Of a stretch of 64,000 nt of DNA, positions 12,825-25,513 are shown piece by piece (the first letter of the stretch is position 1; each line of letters opens with the position of its first letter). Origin of the DNA: Trichoplax adhaerens (taxonomy: Eukaryota > Placozoa > Uniplacotomia > Trichoplacea > Trichoplacidae); assembly GCF_000150275.1 (NCBI RefSeq), contig NW_002060949.1, forward strand, positions 3,478,449 through 3,542,448, read 5' to 3'. The translations under genes were made by a program, and so were the position numbers. The notes under the pieces were generated by a model that had not been told where the DNA came from, made no database searches, and saw only the letters and a program-made list of their open reading frames with translations.

Positions 12825-15800
12825 ATGCGTTTATGGTCAGTCTTTACCGTTACTATAGCATTTGGTGCAGCCTTCTTAATTCTACAGCTGGTATTATATA
12901 AGGAATTTTTATTCAAGGTAGGCCGTTGCTCTAATCGATGAATAGTTATGATGATATAATATTAGATGAATTTCTTCTAAATATTCACATGTGTATATTG
13001 GACTTGTAATGCACCTCAATGCCATTTCTAATTTTATAATTTCAAGACGTTTTCGGCTATTGAAACACAAGTATACTATAGTATAAGCATTCGTTTGTGC
13101 TGAATTTGTAGGAAATTAGAACGGCATTAGCTTTATTTCCATTATAGTACAATATATGCCTCAAGAAAATTTTTGCCTGTCCTGTTACGTGTATCAATCG
13201 ATATGCCTCGCTATCTTATCAAACTACTTAGTTTTATCCACTGCACAGTGCACATTGCTGAAATGGGCTTGATCCGATCATTGTCAATAATGATAACTCA
13301 GTTTCATTTGTCCAATTCGTCACTATATGCATATTAGCTCGTGAGTGCTCATGTAGTGCAAAGCTTTTTAAGAAAATTCATAGATGATGAACAATTCCTT
13401 ACATCTTCAATCAGTGTTTAGAACATAAATCCTGTTCTATAGTGAGTTTTTACTTTGACTGTATCTTCGTCGGATAATGCCATCGTGGCAAGATTACCCA
13501 ATGACGTGCTGCCATAACCTAGTACCGTAGACATCATGCCAGTGCTTGCTAGTAAAATTGACATTTTATATTACTTTAAGAGTACTCGTGTATCGCTAGG
13601 CTACTGTTATTGAAACAGTTATGCTAACATTAGTAATTGTCTGTTACAATGTATTATTGTTATATCGAATTAAATATCGCTCCTACTACAGAAATCAATT
13701 CCTGATTATGAATGGTACAATGGCGGCTCATATATACACGTAGTACTGTAAATGCATGTATTTTGATGGATAATCGAATCTCACTTACTGTATAGTAATT
13801 ATTTTCAGTGAACAATCTATTGTAGTGCTACAAATTGGCTTATTTTGCAACCTATTTTCTGTATCTGCGGTTTTACATTAGTTTCATTCTGGAAACATAA
13901 ATATAATGACACATGATATTAGATACATGAAATCGATAAGACACTGTAATTACCGATTGTAATTAAAAAAATCTCATTATTTATGCCTTACAACATGCAA
14001 AGTTAATAGATACACATTATTTTCAATATAGGAAAGGGTAAATTATCCACATTGTTATATATTCTTACCATATTCTTCATGCCTTTAACAAACCTATCAT
14101 TATTGACTTTTAGGTATATGATAACACAAGATTTTCTAATATGAACGATCAGCAACTATCAGAATTAAATTGGGTAAGATTCTTGAAATACGTTAGACAT
14201 TAGTAGGAACGCACATTTCATTGTTCTGAGTAGAAAATTTGGCATAGTTTAGTTTCATCACAAATAGCTGTCATACCATAGTGTACATCAGATATTATGC
14301 CGATTCATTTACTTCGTTGTCTAATACTAAATTGTTGGCTAACACAATTTGCATATTAGCATAATACGCAATAAAGGAAAGAATAGCACATTAGTCAAGT
14401 TTTTTGAATTTATCTTGTCAATTATAATTACTCTATGTTTTAATAGGAGAGCTACTGTTTAAAATGTAAATGTAGTAATCGAGTAGTAATCGCTTATCAA
14501 AAAACTTGTTGGAGATATCAAAATCTTTTGCATAGCTATGCCCTAGAAGTAGCAATGTGATTGATTAAATCATTGCAAAGGAAACCCATATCACTTGGTA
14601 TATGGGTAGATATCAGGTTATAGAAATCAAGTATCCAATATACACGTATTGGTATATTGTTCGGCTACTGCTCTGTTTGCGCTATTATACTTGTTCGCTA
14701 AGATAGCACTGATTAACCATTACCACGATCGTAATGTCGTTATAAGTTGCTTAGGTGTTTACTAATACACGTGTATCAATTCCTGTTGTACTTATTAGGA
14801 AAAGTTTAATATAGTTTTTCAAATTTTTGAAAAATTGGGAATGAAAATAATACTGATTGATAATCAAGCCTTACAAATGTGGCAAACTACAATCAATAAA
14901 GTTTCTATTGGCATGAAAAGTAATAAACGCTGTCCTGTACTATGTAATAGAAAAAGAACGGCTTTTGCTCTGATGGATAAGGATTGGGAAGCCAATAAAG
15001 TAAGAAATGCTTCAGTCGAGCTTATTTTTACTAATAGATTCGCACTACGTATTTATTCAGAAATACGTACAATGTTAATTTTGATCATTTTCAAAAATGA
15101 TTTTTAAATTTTACTGTTAGACCTTAAGTGAGAAGTTTTCTAATGAGGTAACAATAATATATTCATACAGATTAAAGTTTATAACGAACTATCTAAACGA
15201 AATATTCCATTTATTGTCGATTATGGAGATGATCCTCGCATTACGCATTGGTCTCTAATCGGTGATCAAATTGTTTATCATTTATGGCTTCGTTTACTTG
15301 ACCATAGCTTTGTACAAGTTGTAATTTTGTATAAGAGAGGTAGTGGTAATTATCATTGGTATGGTCCTGTCAAGAACCCTTCCATACTGTCTGGTTTCTC
15401 AAGAAATAGATCGGCTAACCAGTTTGGCGAATTTGAAGGTGTATATGACAAGTACGTTTCTCGCCGTAATAAAAATTCTCCCTTTGGAAAATTTAAGGAG
15501 CGGAACTTTTCTATGATAACTATGATGTCTGCAGGGCAATGTATTGATTCTATGCCGTACTTATGCACCACAGTACTTTAAAATTGACAAAACTTTTAAA
15601 TATTTAGGTTCTCTATTGTAGGAGTATCAATCGATGGGTTTAGAGTTCACATACCGATTAATATCAACGCATTTTTACGTCAATCGAGATCTCAGTACAC
15701 AATGTGTAATATGAGTAGAGCTATGATTTTTTTTCAAAATCATGGGAAAGACCTGTCACCCAAAGCCAAGAAGTTTTATGACTCGTCTAAAAAACTAATA

Positions 15801-16642
15801 ACTAAAGCGAAAAAAGTCTTAGATGATTTAATGATTCCATTTTGGATTAGTAGTGGAACATGCCTAGGTACATGCATATCGGATCTCTTTGCCAGTTCAT
15901 TATGTAAAGTTAGAGATTGTTTATAATGTTATTACCATAGTAGATGAATTGCTATGTTTTATGCTTACCTGTATCAGGTTGGTTTCGCCAATGTGGAATC
16001 ATTCCCTATAGCAACGACGTAGATATTGGCATTATGGCAGACGACTATAAACCAGTGCTCATTAACGCTATGAAAAGAAACGGTTTTTCCTTAAAATTTA
16101 TTTTTGGCAAAGTATGTTCTATACTATGTAACGTGCTATCTCATTTTATAAATATTGCGCACAGATGCCGTAACAACTATTTATATGTTTACTTAATACT
16201 CTTATTTCAGCTAAACGATAGCTATGAGTTATCGTTTATGTATGGAGAAATCAAGTTGGACATTTTCTTTTTTTATAAAGAGAAATCGTACTATTGGAAT
16301 GGAGGCACTCAAGCGAGAACTGGCCTTAAATTTAAGTGAGTAAATAGATTTTTTTGCAAATGCTCAATCATAAATTTGCAGTTTTAGATAATACCATGAC
16401 CTTACCTTGCTATGCTAATTTGGTTTAGATATATTTTCCCGAAATTTACCTTATGTTGGACAGAATTTCTTAATCTGATGATTCGTGTTCCTTGCGATAC
16501 GCAAGTATATCTGGAGGCCAACTATGGTATTAACTGGTTCACACCTATTAAAACATGGGACTGGAAAGAAAGCCCCCCTAATGTTATCAAGAATGGTCAA
16601 TGGGATCGTCATGAATGGTCAAAAGTAATACAACTATTTTAA
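12825..16642 (+). CDS. FKTN: fukutin, complete eight-exon gene
   Basis: Fukutin is a Golgi type II membrane protein of the LicD-like nucleotidyltransferase fold. In vertebrates it transfers ribitol phosphate from CDP-ribitol to the core M3 glycan of alpha-dystroglycan. Exons are 12825-12917, 14114-14173, 14799-14999, 15171-15451, 15608-15867, 15978-16111, 16211-16335 and 16429-16642; all phases close and give 455 residues (human 461). Residues about 5-27 form a signal-anchor helix after a short basic N-terminus. The catalytic region reads [11 protein letters not shown], then [12 protein letters not shown], with the metal-binding DVD at about 312-314, then [32 protein letters not shown] and [11 protein letters not shown] near the C-terminus. 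These are diagnostic of fukutin rather than FKRP. The stem region is much more diverged. Introns 1 and 2 (1.2 and 0.6 kb) are the longest. The gene looks intact and functional. Confidence 0.95.
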
Positions 16643-17037
16643 TTAAATCTGGTTTGTAAGGACTTGTTAATGAATATATATCAACAATATACATGTTATG
16701 CAAATCGTCAGCTTTTTCTACGCTAATATAAGTAAGGACTCCATTTCCTACGGTATGATTTATTATGAATGTTAATTTTGTTGGTTACTTCTGGTGAAAT
16801 TTCAAATTATGACTATATTTACTATCGATCTATGGTTTCATCCGTAGAATGACTCAGAATAGATGGATGACGAATTAAGGAATTAAATCTATTTGTTAAG
16901 TGCATTACAGTACTTTATCAAAATCTTAAGGAAACTTCCTGTATAAAAATTTTATCACACTTGCAATAGTTACGAGTCAATTTGGTTCTTGAAGATGTGA
17001 AAATCGCTACCTACACAATTATTGTGCGCAATAATTA

Positions 17038-17399
17038 TTAGATAATGTAATACATGTACTGTACACGCAGACTGTATTCTGTAATCCCAGGTTTTTCGAT
17101 ACGATATTGTTCGAAAAACAAAATTTGTGTGCTTGACTCCGAACCTATTGTATCGTTTGTCACAACGAACTCAATCATGTAACGGTCTCGACCATCTTGT
17201 GCGGTAATATGGATACTAATGTTTTTAACTTGCGTAGCCTTAGTGTCGATGACTCTACCGTGGGTTGGAAAGCTAGCGTATCATGCTACATGATATTGAT
17301 AAATAAAAAATTTTAATAAGCAGTTAATCTGGGTTACCCGTTATACGAATTGAAGGATACATAAGTTATACTATTTGTTTTTCCAATATGAAATCCAAA
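17038..17399 (-). CDS. last two exons of an unrecognised protein-coding gene
   Basis: Two minus-strand exons join in phase. Exon n-1 (17338-17399, 62 nt) starts after AAG and ends at GTAACC in phase 2. Exon n (17038-17272, 235 nt) starts after CTAG with one base completing the codon, runs open for 77 codons and ends in TAA. The product reads FGFHIGKTNSITYVS...GRVIDTKATQVKNISIHITAQDGRDRYMIEF...ending SLRVQYMYYII, written here only in fragments. It looks soluble with alternating beta-like segments. Codon use is richer in G+C third positions than the flanking sequence, typical of the real exons in this window. I do not recognise the family. Upstream exons would lie at higher coordinates; a candidate is near 19185-19408. 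Confidence 0.45.
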
Positions 17400-19184
17400 C
17401 TTATATATTTTTGGTAGGGTAATTTACGAAAAAAGCACTGCTACAAATTAACACTTGACTAATGAAACATGTGTATCGCTTACGGGCGATCGATTTCGGT
17501 ACATCAACACTTGCAAATCCTACTTCAGATTTCTGCGTATGCAAACTTTGCAAAGTATCTGCCAGGCAGCGAGTTATCTACATTCATACTGCTATGTATC
17601 CACGACCAATTCATAATACTTTCAATTAAATTCATCAACCTGAACGGAAACAAGGCACCTAACCCTATCTCAACAACTTTGATAATAACCTATTTCAACA
17701 AAACTCGTCATTGACGCGCAAATGTATAATTGGCTGATACAAATTTATTTAACGTAATATCCAAAATTTACTTAGCAAACAAGCCGTAAATGTTCCGATC
17801 CGATATCTAGTTGTTAATTCAACCAAGAAAATAGCAAACAAAGTTATTTCAAGGTTATGATGCGTACGATAAAAATATCTGGTGTATAGCCCTACAGTAC
17901 ATAATTTAAGCTTGTTAATATGACATACCTAGCTTATTTTAAATAAAAATACAAAGTAATTCTATTTGCATCAAGTAACACTCGTAGTGAAAGCATAGAG
18001 TGTCATCAGAAGGCAAAATGATACGAACTTTGGCGTAAGCTTCTAATAAGCTTATATTTGTAAGCACAGATACGTAGTATTGGATACTACTATCTACTTT
18101 CTAAGTGTTGCATAAAGAGACATTCCAGTAAGAGCATTTCGTTATTTCCTCAGTAAATTTACTATATTATAAAATCAACGGTACTACTAGAATAGAATAA
18201 TCATTACGACCATTAGTTTATGTAGGCTAACTATAGCACATTAAGCAAAGGCTTTAAATAGCCTAAAGCCCCATTTGTAACAAGTTGTGAATATTGAAGA
18301 ACAGATTTTGTATAAGATAAACCGCATTGGAAGATGTAGAAGTATTTCTTTGCTGCCGTTGAACAATAAAATTTGAGATAGTAGCTTCTACAACAGTCAT
18401 AAATAACCAAATATCAATTGCGTTTAACAAAATTTATAAGAAATCAGCAAACAGCATATTCTTTTGTTCTTGCTATTTAACATCTTCCCAGATTTGGTGT
18501 CTGCTAAACGATTGATTAAATTTAAAGTTCTTTCATGAGGCATCGGTGTGGTAAAAACTGCTACTGTGTTAATCTAATAACCAATATACGCGTTGTCCAT
18601 GAAGCGTTAACAGTCGTACCAAGACACATTGCCGCTTGCTATAGTACATAGATGATAATTACGATATAGCATACTGATTCAGTAAACCGCACCTTTGAAT
18701 GATCAAGTTGTACGGAAATGTGCAACTCGACTATTAATGAATGATAAGGTATTAATACCAAGTTGTTATAAGAGGTGATTGTCATAATTACCTTATTACA
18801 GTAACTATTATATTATCAATTGATAAAAATAATAATAATAAGTTAAATGGTTTCTTAAAGTGGATGCATAGTCGTTACCATGGTAGTAAATATTCATCCG
18901 TGTAGGTAGTTCCATTAGAAGAGAAGAAGAGTAATTTCAAGACATATTCTTTTGATACACCAGTAAATACAAATACGAGTATTGGTATTGCTATCCCGGA
19001 GAGTGCACGACAATGTTATTACTATTGATGAGCCATACAGTAGAGTAGAAAAGCTAAAAAAGCTAGCGATTCATGTTTATTGATATCAGCTTCATGAAAT
19101 CAATACGGGCGAATCTTTTTTTAAGACCAACAAATTCCCTTGGAATTCAATTGAAATTTTAAAATAAAACTTGAATATTACCAT
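17400..19184. other. presumed intronic or intergenic sequence
   Basis: No gene is recognised. A minus-strand frame around 18430-18555 contains PMPHERTLNLINRLADTKSG preceded by a GTAGCAG acceptor-like site; it could be another exon of the unrecognised gene, but its downstream donor is unclear. The plus-strand frame at 17469-17714 shows no domain. Confidence 0.3.
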
Positions 19185-19408
19185 AGCGATCGCATTCACG
19201 GTATACTCTCATATCTGTAAATAACGCTATTTTAACCCAATCTAATACTATACTTTCAAATCGAACACAATCAATACACTTGCGCAAGTGGCAATCATGC
19301 AGCAATAATTGATAAGCACTCCATATTATTACACTTTTCAAGCTTGCAAAAGCTTTACAGTATGGCGCATTCACGGTTGCAAATATAAGCGACTTTAATC
19401 TCTAATTC
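19185..19408 (-). CDS. candidate internal exon of an unrecognised minus-strand gene
   Basis: From a TTAG acceptor at 19409 an uninterrupted frame runs to a GTAATA donor next to 19185. It includes the segment LRKCIDCVRFESIVLDWVK and then FTDMRVYREC. The composition (Cys, Trp, mixed polar) is more protein-like than most open frames here, but there is no ATG in a good context and no recognised homologue. It could belong with the exons at 17038-17399 or be chance. Confidence 0.25.
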
Positions 19409-19492
19409 TATCTTGCGATGCAGTAGGCTATTTACAGATCTGGGATGCAAATCAAGTCCATCCAGTACTGTACTTGATAGCAGCTATGCGAG

Positions 19493-20107
19493 TCACATAA
19501 CGTCGTCTTCGTTGCTGTCTTGATCACCGATTGAAAAGTTCCTACTTAGGCGTTCGTGATCGCCTGAGTTATTTGATAGACTAATCGAGGGTTCAACAGC
19601 ATCAAGTAGCACACTAGAATCCGACTCAAAGCCAAATTCTCTGGCTGCGATCTGCATCAAACTCAAAAGATTTTCTAGCATACCCTTGGTTTGCATCATT
19701 TCATTCAAGAGATCAGCTTTTGGTTTTAATTGATCGATTACACTGGCTTTCTCTTTGATTTGATTTTGTAATAAATCTGTCTGTTGCTTATAATTTTCGA
19801 GTTGCTCTTCCATGGTACAGTTTAACGAGTCTATCTTGTGTTTATAATTGCGAAGTTGCTCTTCCATCTTTTCATTTTCTGTTCGTAAGCTGTCAACCTT
19901 GCCTTCCTCCGATTTTAGCGAACTCTTGAGCAGCGACACCTGGATTTCGAAAGCAGCCTTATCTGATTGCCTACCTTTTTTTTCTTCTTCTAACTCTGCT
20001 TTGATGAGCTTATTTTCACTTTCCATTTCTGATAAATTTTTATACAACTGCTGTAGATGATCATTTGCTTCCTTAATTGATATTTTAGTTGGTGTAATTG
20101 CTGCCAT
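19493..20107 (-). CDS. single-exon coiled-coil protein, 204 residues
   Basis: An intronless frame of 204 codons runs from the ATG at 20107 to the TGA at 19493. After a short N-terminus, residues about 10-150 are strongly heptad-like, with abundant Glu, Lys, Gln and Leu and no proline between residues 7 and about 130, so a long parallel coiled coil is expected. Residues about 80-115 hold a small internal duplication: MEEQLRNYKHKIDSLNC is followed directly by MEEQLENYKQQTDLLQN. The last 55 residues are acidic and serine-rich (SLSNNSGDHERLSRNFSIGD, ending SNEDDVM), probably disordered and phosphorylatable. It is transcribed away from the PABP gene, with the GTAC-rich repeat between them. I cannot name an orthologue; coiled-coil similarity alone is not informative. 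Confidence 0.65.
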   Translation of the reverse strand: MAAITPTKISIKEANDHLQQLYKNLSEMESENKLIKAELEEEKKGRQSDKAAFEIQVSLLKSSLKSEEGKVDSLRTENEKMEEQLRNYKHKIDSLNCTMEEQLENYKQQTDLLQNQIKEKASVIDQLKPKADLLNEMMQTKGMLENLLSLMQIAAREFGFESDSSVLLDAVEPSISLSNNSGDHERLSRNFSIGDQDSNEDDVM

Positions 20108-20390
20108 ATTGACCGTCTTTGGTTACTATTTTGATGACACTTTCCAATCAATTATCTTTCAATTTATAGTTCCAAATCTACTATTACTATCTTACATATA
20201 CCTTGAATCTGCTAGAGAAATTGGCTTCGTCTTGGTGTTATGATAACTACCTTACTCAAGAATGAATCAATTTTTGAAGGTTGGAAGAGTTTATGTAAAA
20301 GGCTAGAGCGCTACTACAGAATTATGGTGGATTATCAACTTGCCAGACTCGACAAGATGATATTTTTAGAAGCACGCCATACTGAATGGC

Positions 20391-21110
20391 AGATCGTTGG
20401 AGTACAGTACTGTAGACTGTACACTGTAGACTGTACACTGTCAGTTCAGTCAGTAATGTGCGCATGCTCCTCTTCAGGTTGTGGTCAAAGTTAAGTTGCT
20501 GTTAACTGTATGCAGTGTACACTCACTGTACAGTACTGCAAAAGTTGATGACGAAAGCAGCCAAGACTACTGGTACAGTAGACCCTGGAGATTCAACTTG
20601 ACAACAGAAAGTTTTGTATAGTATGTACAGTACTGTACAGTACAATCTGATTATTTTCGAAGTCTCCTCTTCGTTAAAACCAAAGTTGTATTCCTTTGAA
20701 ATTTCTGTATAGTATTTATATGTACTGTACAGTATACCCATAGAAGGATATCTCCGAAGATAGATTATCATGAGAACATCAACGTACAGTACTGTACAGT
20801 ACAGTACAGTACAGTACAGTGTACAGTGTACACTACTGTATACTGTACACTGTACGGTATGTCCGTCAATAGCTCTTTCTTGATTGGAAGTCCCTACACG
20901 TGACCTCATTTCACCGCCACACATCAACCAAGTCATGATCCGATTATGTACTGTACAGTGTACAGTACTGTACTGTACTGTACGTACCTGTACAGTACTA
21001 CAGTATACAGTACAGTACTTAGACCTAAGTGTACAGTGTACAGTACTGTATGTATTGTCATGCACTGGAATACTATAGTACAGTATACTGTACGGTACTG
21101 TAGACACTAG
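20391..21110. repeat. GTAC-rich palindromic microsatellite cluster
   Basis: The 5-bp unit AGTAC and the palindrome TACAGTACTGTA recur in blocks at about 20401-20450, 20511-20535, 20620-20645, 20718-20738, 20783-20850 and 20945-21105. The longest uninterrupted run, near 20786-20825, is (AGTAC)n. Adjacent units alternate between direct and inverted orientation, so single strands could fold into hairpins. Long open frames on both strands here (20523-21107 and 20884-21078) are only translations of the repeat (Tyr-Ser-Thr-Val-Cys) and are not genes. Confidence 0.9.
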
Positions 21111-21165
21111 ACAGCCTGTAGACAGTGAACTATACTACTGTGCGTGCCCTACTGTGAATGTTCTG

Positions 21166-21173
21166 TATAAAAG
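21166..21173 (+). promoter_or_regulatory. TATA box of the PABP gene
   Basis: TATAAAAG lies 433 bp upstream of the PABP ATG. A pyrimidine-rich stretch (CCATTTTTCTTTCACC, 21198-21213) follows about 30 bp downstream, where transcription would begin; vertebrate PABPC1 is a 5'-TOP mRNA, so this may be the start site. A candidate leader intron has donor GTAAGG at 21423 and acceptor TTTCAG ending at 21566. Confidence 0.55.
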
Positions 21174-21252
21174 AGCACATGCTCATCTCCAATCGATCCA
21201 TTTTTCTTTCACCTTGTCATTAAGACACTGGTAGTATCCTTTTACCATACTT

Positions 21253-21320
21253 AAAAAAAATAAAAATTCCAAAAAAATTTGAAAAACTCTTTTAAAAACT
21301 CCCAAAAAACTTAGAAAAAA
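21253..21320 (+). promoter_or_regulatory. A-rich tract in the PABP 5' leader
   Basis: Sixty-eight bases consist mainly of runs of four to eight A separated by short spacers. The tract is 80-150 bp downstream of the TATA box and about 280 bp upstream of the ATG, so it should be in the mRNA leader, before the candidate leader intron. Vertebrate PABPC1 mRNAs carry a comparable A-rich element that PABP binds to repress its own translation; the same role here is inferred. Confidence 0.5.
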
Positions 21321-21598
21321 TTGTGTACTACCCTATAGCAAATCCATTTAACAGCAACATAACAAGAAAATACTCCTAGAAAGCGTTATAACGGCCTCTG
21401 GTTCTCTAATTTTTTTTTGTTGGTAAGGGCGCTAAAAAACACATATACTCTACTGTACTTTTGACACCTTGGAATGTTTGGTAGAAGGCCACGCTGTAGT
21501 GCACTTTGACCGACTTTTTGGATTACTTTTCACTAATTGGATTGCAATTTTGATTACAATTTTCAGAAGGAAACTATCATTAAAGAAAGTGAAGAAAA

Positions 21599-24528
<2,930 letters not shown>

Positions 24529-24531
24529 TCG

Positions 24532-24537
24532 AATAAA
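24532..24537 (+). terminator. poly(A) signal candidate immediately after the PABP stop
   Basis: AATAAA begins 4 nt after the TAA stop codon. A second AATAAA at 24686-24691 is better placed for a normal 3' UTR of about 180 nt. Use of both would give alternative 3' ends. Confidence 0.4.
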
Positions 24538-24685
24538 TACTGTATGACGGTTGTAACAATCTCTAGGTGATATATGTTCTGCAATGTTGTGTGAACTTTG
24601 CGATGCGATCTTATTGTAAAGTGGTTAATCGATTTGCTAATTAATGTCACAGTTTTAAGGGTTATACTTATAGCTCAATGGAACC

Positions 24686-24691
24686 AATAAA
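24686..24691 (+). terminator. main poly(A) signal candidate of PABP
   Basis: The canonical AATAAA lies 158 bp downstream of the stop and is followed by T-rich sequence (TTCTTTCCTTTC at about 24717). Confidence 0.55.
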
Positions 24692-25513
24692 AGGATACTT
24701 TAAGAAAAACATGCATTCTTTCCTTTCATTAATAAGTATGAACTGTAGGAATCCGATTAAAACGATTTAAATTCGCTATCCCAAACAGGGATTACTAAAT
24801 ATAATTTAGAAATTCTTGCCCAAAACATGTATGAAAACGACCGGATTGAGTGAAAGTTGATTGCTATAGTACTGTACATGTTTGTTGTGGTTCGATGCTC
24901 TACGATGGTACATAATTATTACAGTAATAGCATTCGTAAGGACAGAAATATCTCGAACATGAAAAACTAATGTATGCGTGTTGAGGTAAATTAGCAGTAA
25001 CTGACCATGTCATCTGTTTACGGTTATAATTCACTTAATTTAGTTCGTGTTTGAGTCTACAAGTTTACGTTTAATATTCTACTTTACGCGTAAATATTCT
25101 AACTTCGAAAATCATGACTATCATGCATTTCAAAATCATAAAAATACTTTTTTATTTATAGTCACCTAGTTGCTACTTATACTTATCATGCACTATACAA
25201 ATTTGAAAATTACCCATATTCAGTCATTAAAATAGAGATTCGCATAGGTTTCATAATATTAAAATTGTAGGCATTTTGCTGAGTAACAGTAATGAGAATA
25301 TAAGCGATGTTAATCATAGAGGAGGTCTCCTGAGCGTATTCCTTTTGTAATATTTAAATAACAACCAATTGCAGTATAAGTACAGTTGCACTAATTGTGC
25401 ATCATTCCCTCTATACACAGTACAGTATGTACTGTATTATATAGTACGAGTACTAATGTGTACAAATTCAACAATACCATACGATCCAGTAATTATTTAT
25501 TATTATTGATCAT
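24692..25513. other. convergent intergenic spacer
   Basis: About 0.8 kb lies between the 3' ends of PABP (+) and the mitochondrial carrier (-). It is AT-rich, with a short GTAC-type repeat near 25420-25450 and no gene seen. Confidence 0.6.

Noticed and set aside
14447-14548. Cys-rich plus-strand frame (ESYCLKCKC) after a good acceptor inside fukutin intron 2
   Set aside because: Fukutin exons 2 and 3 join in phase without it and homologues have no room for it. The only donor (GTAGCA) is weak.
20523-21107. 194-codon minus-strand open frame
   Set aside because: It is a translation of the GTAC microsatellite (Tyr, Thr, Val, Cys, Ser repeats) with matching open frames on the other strand.
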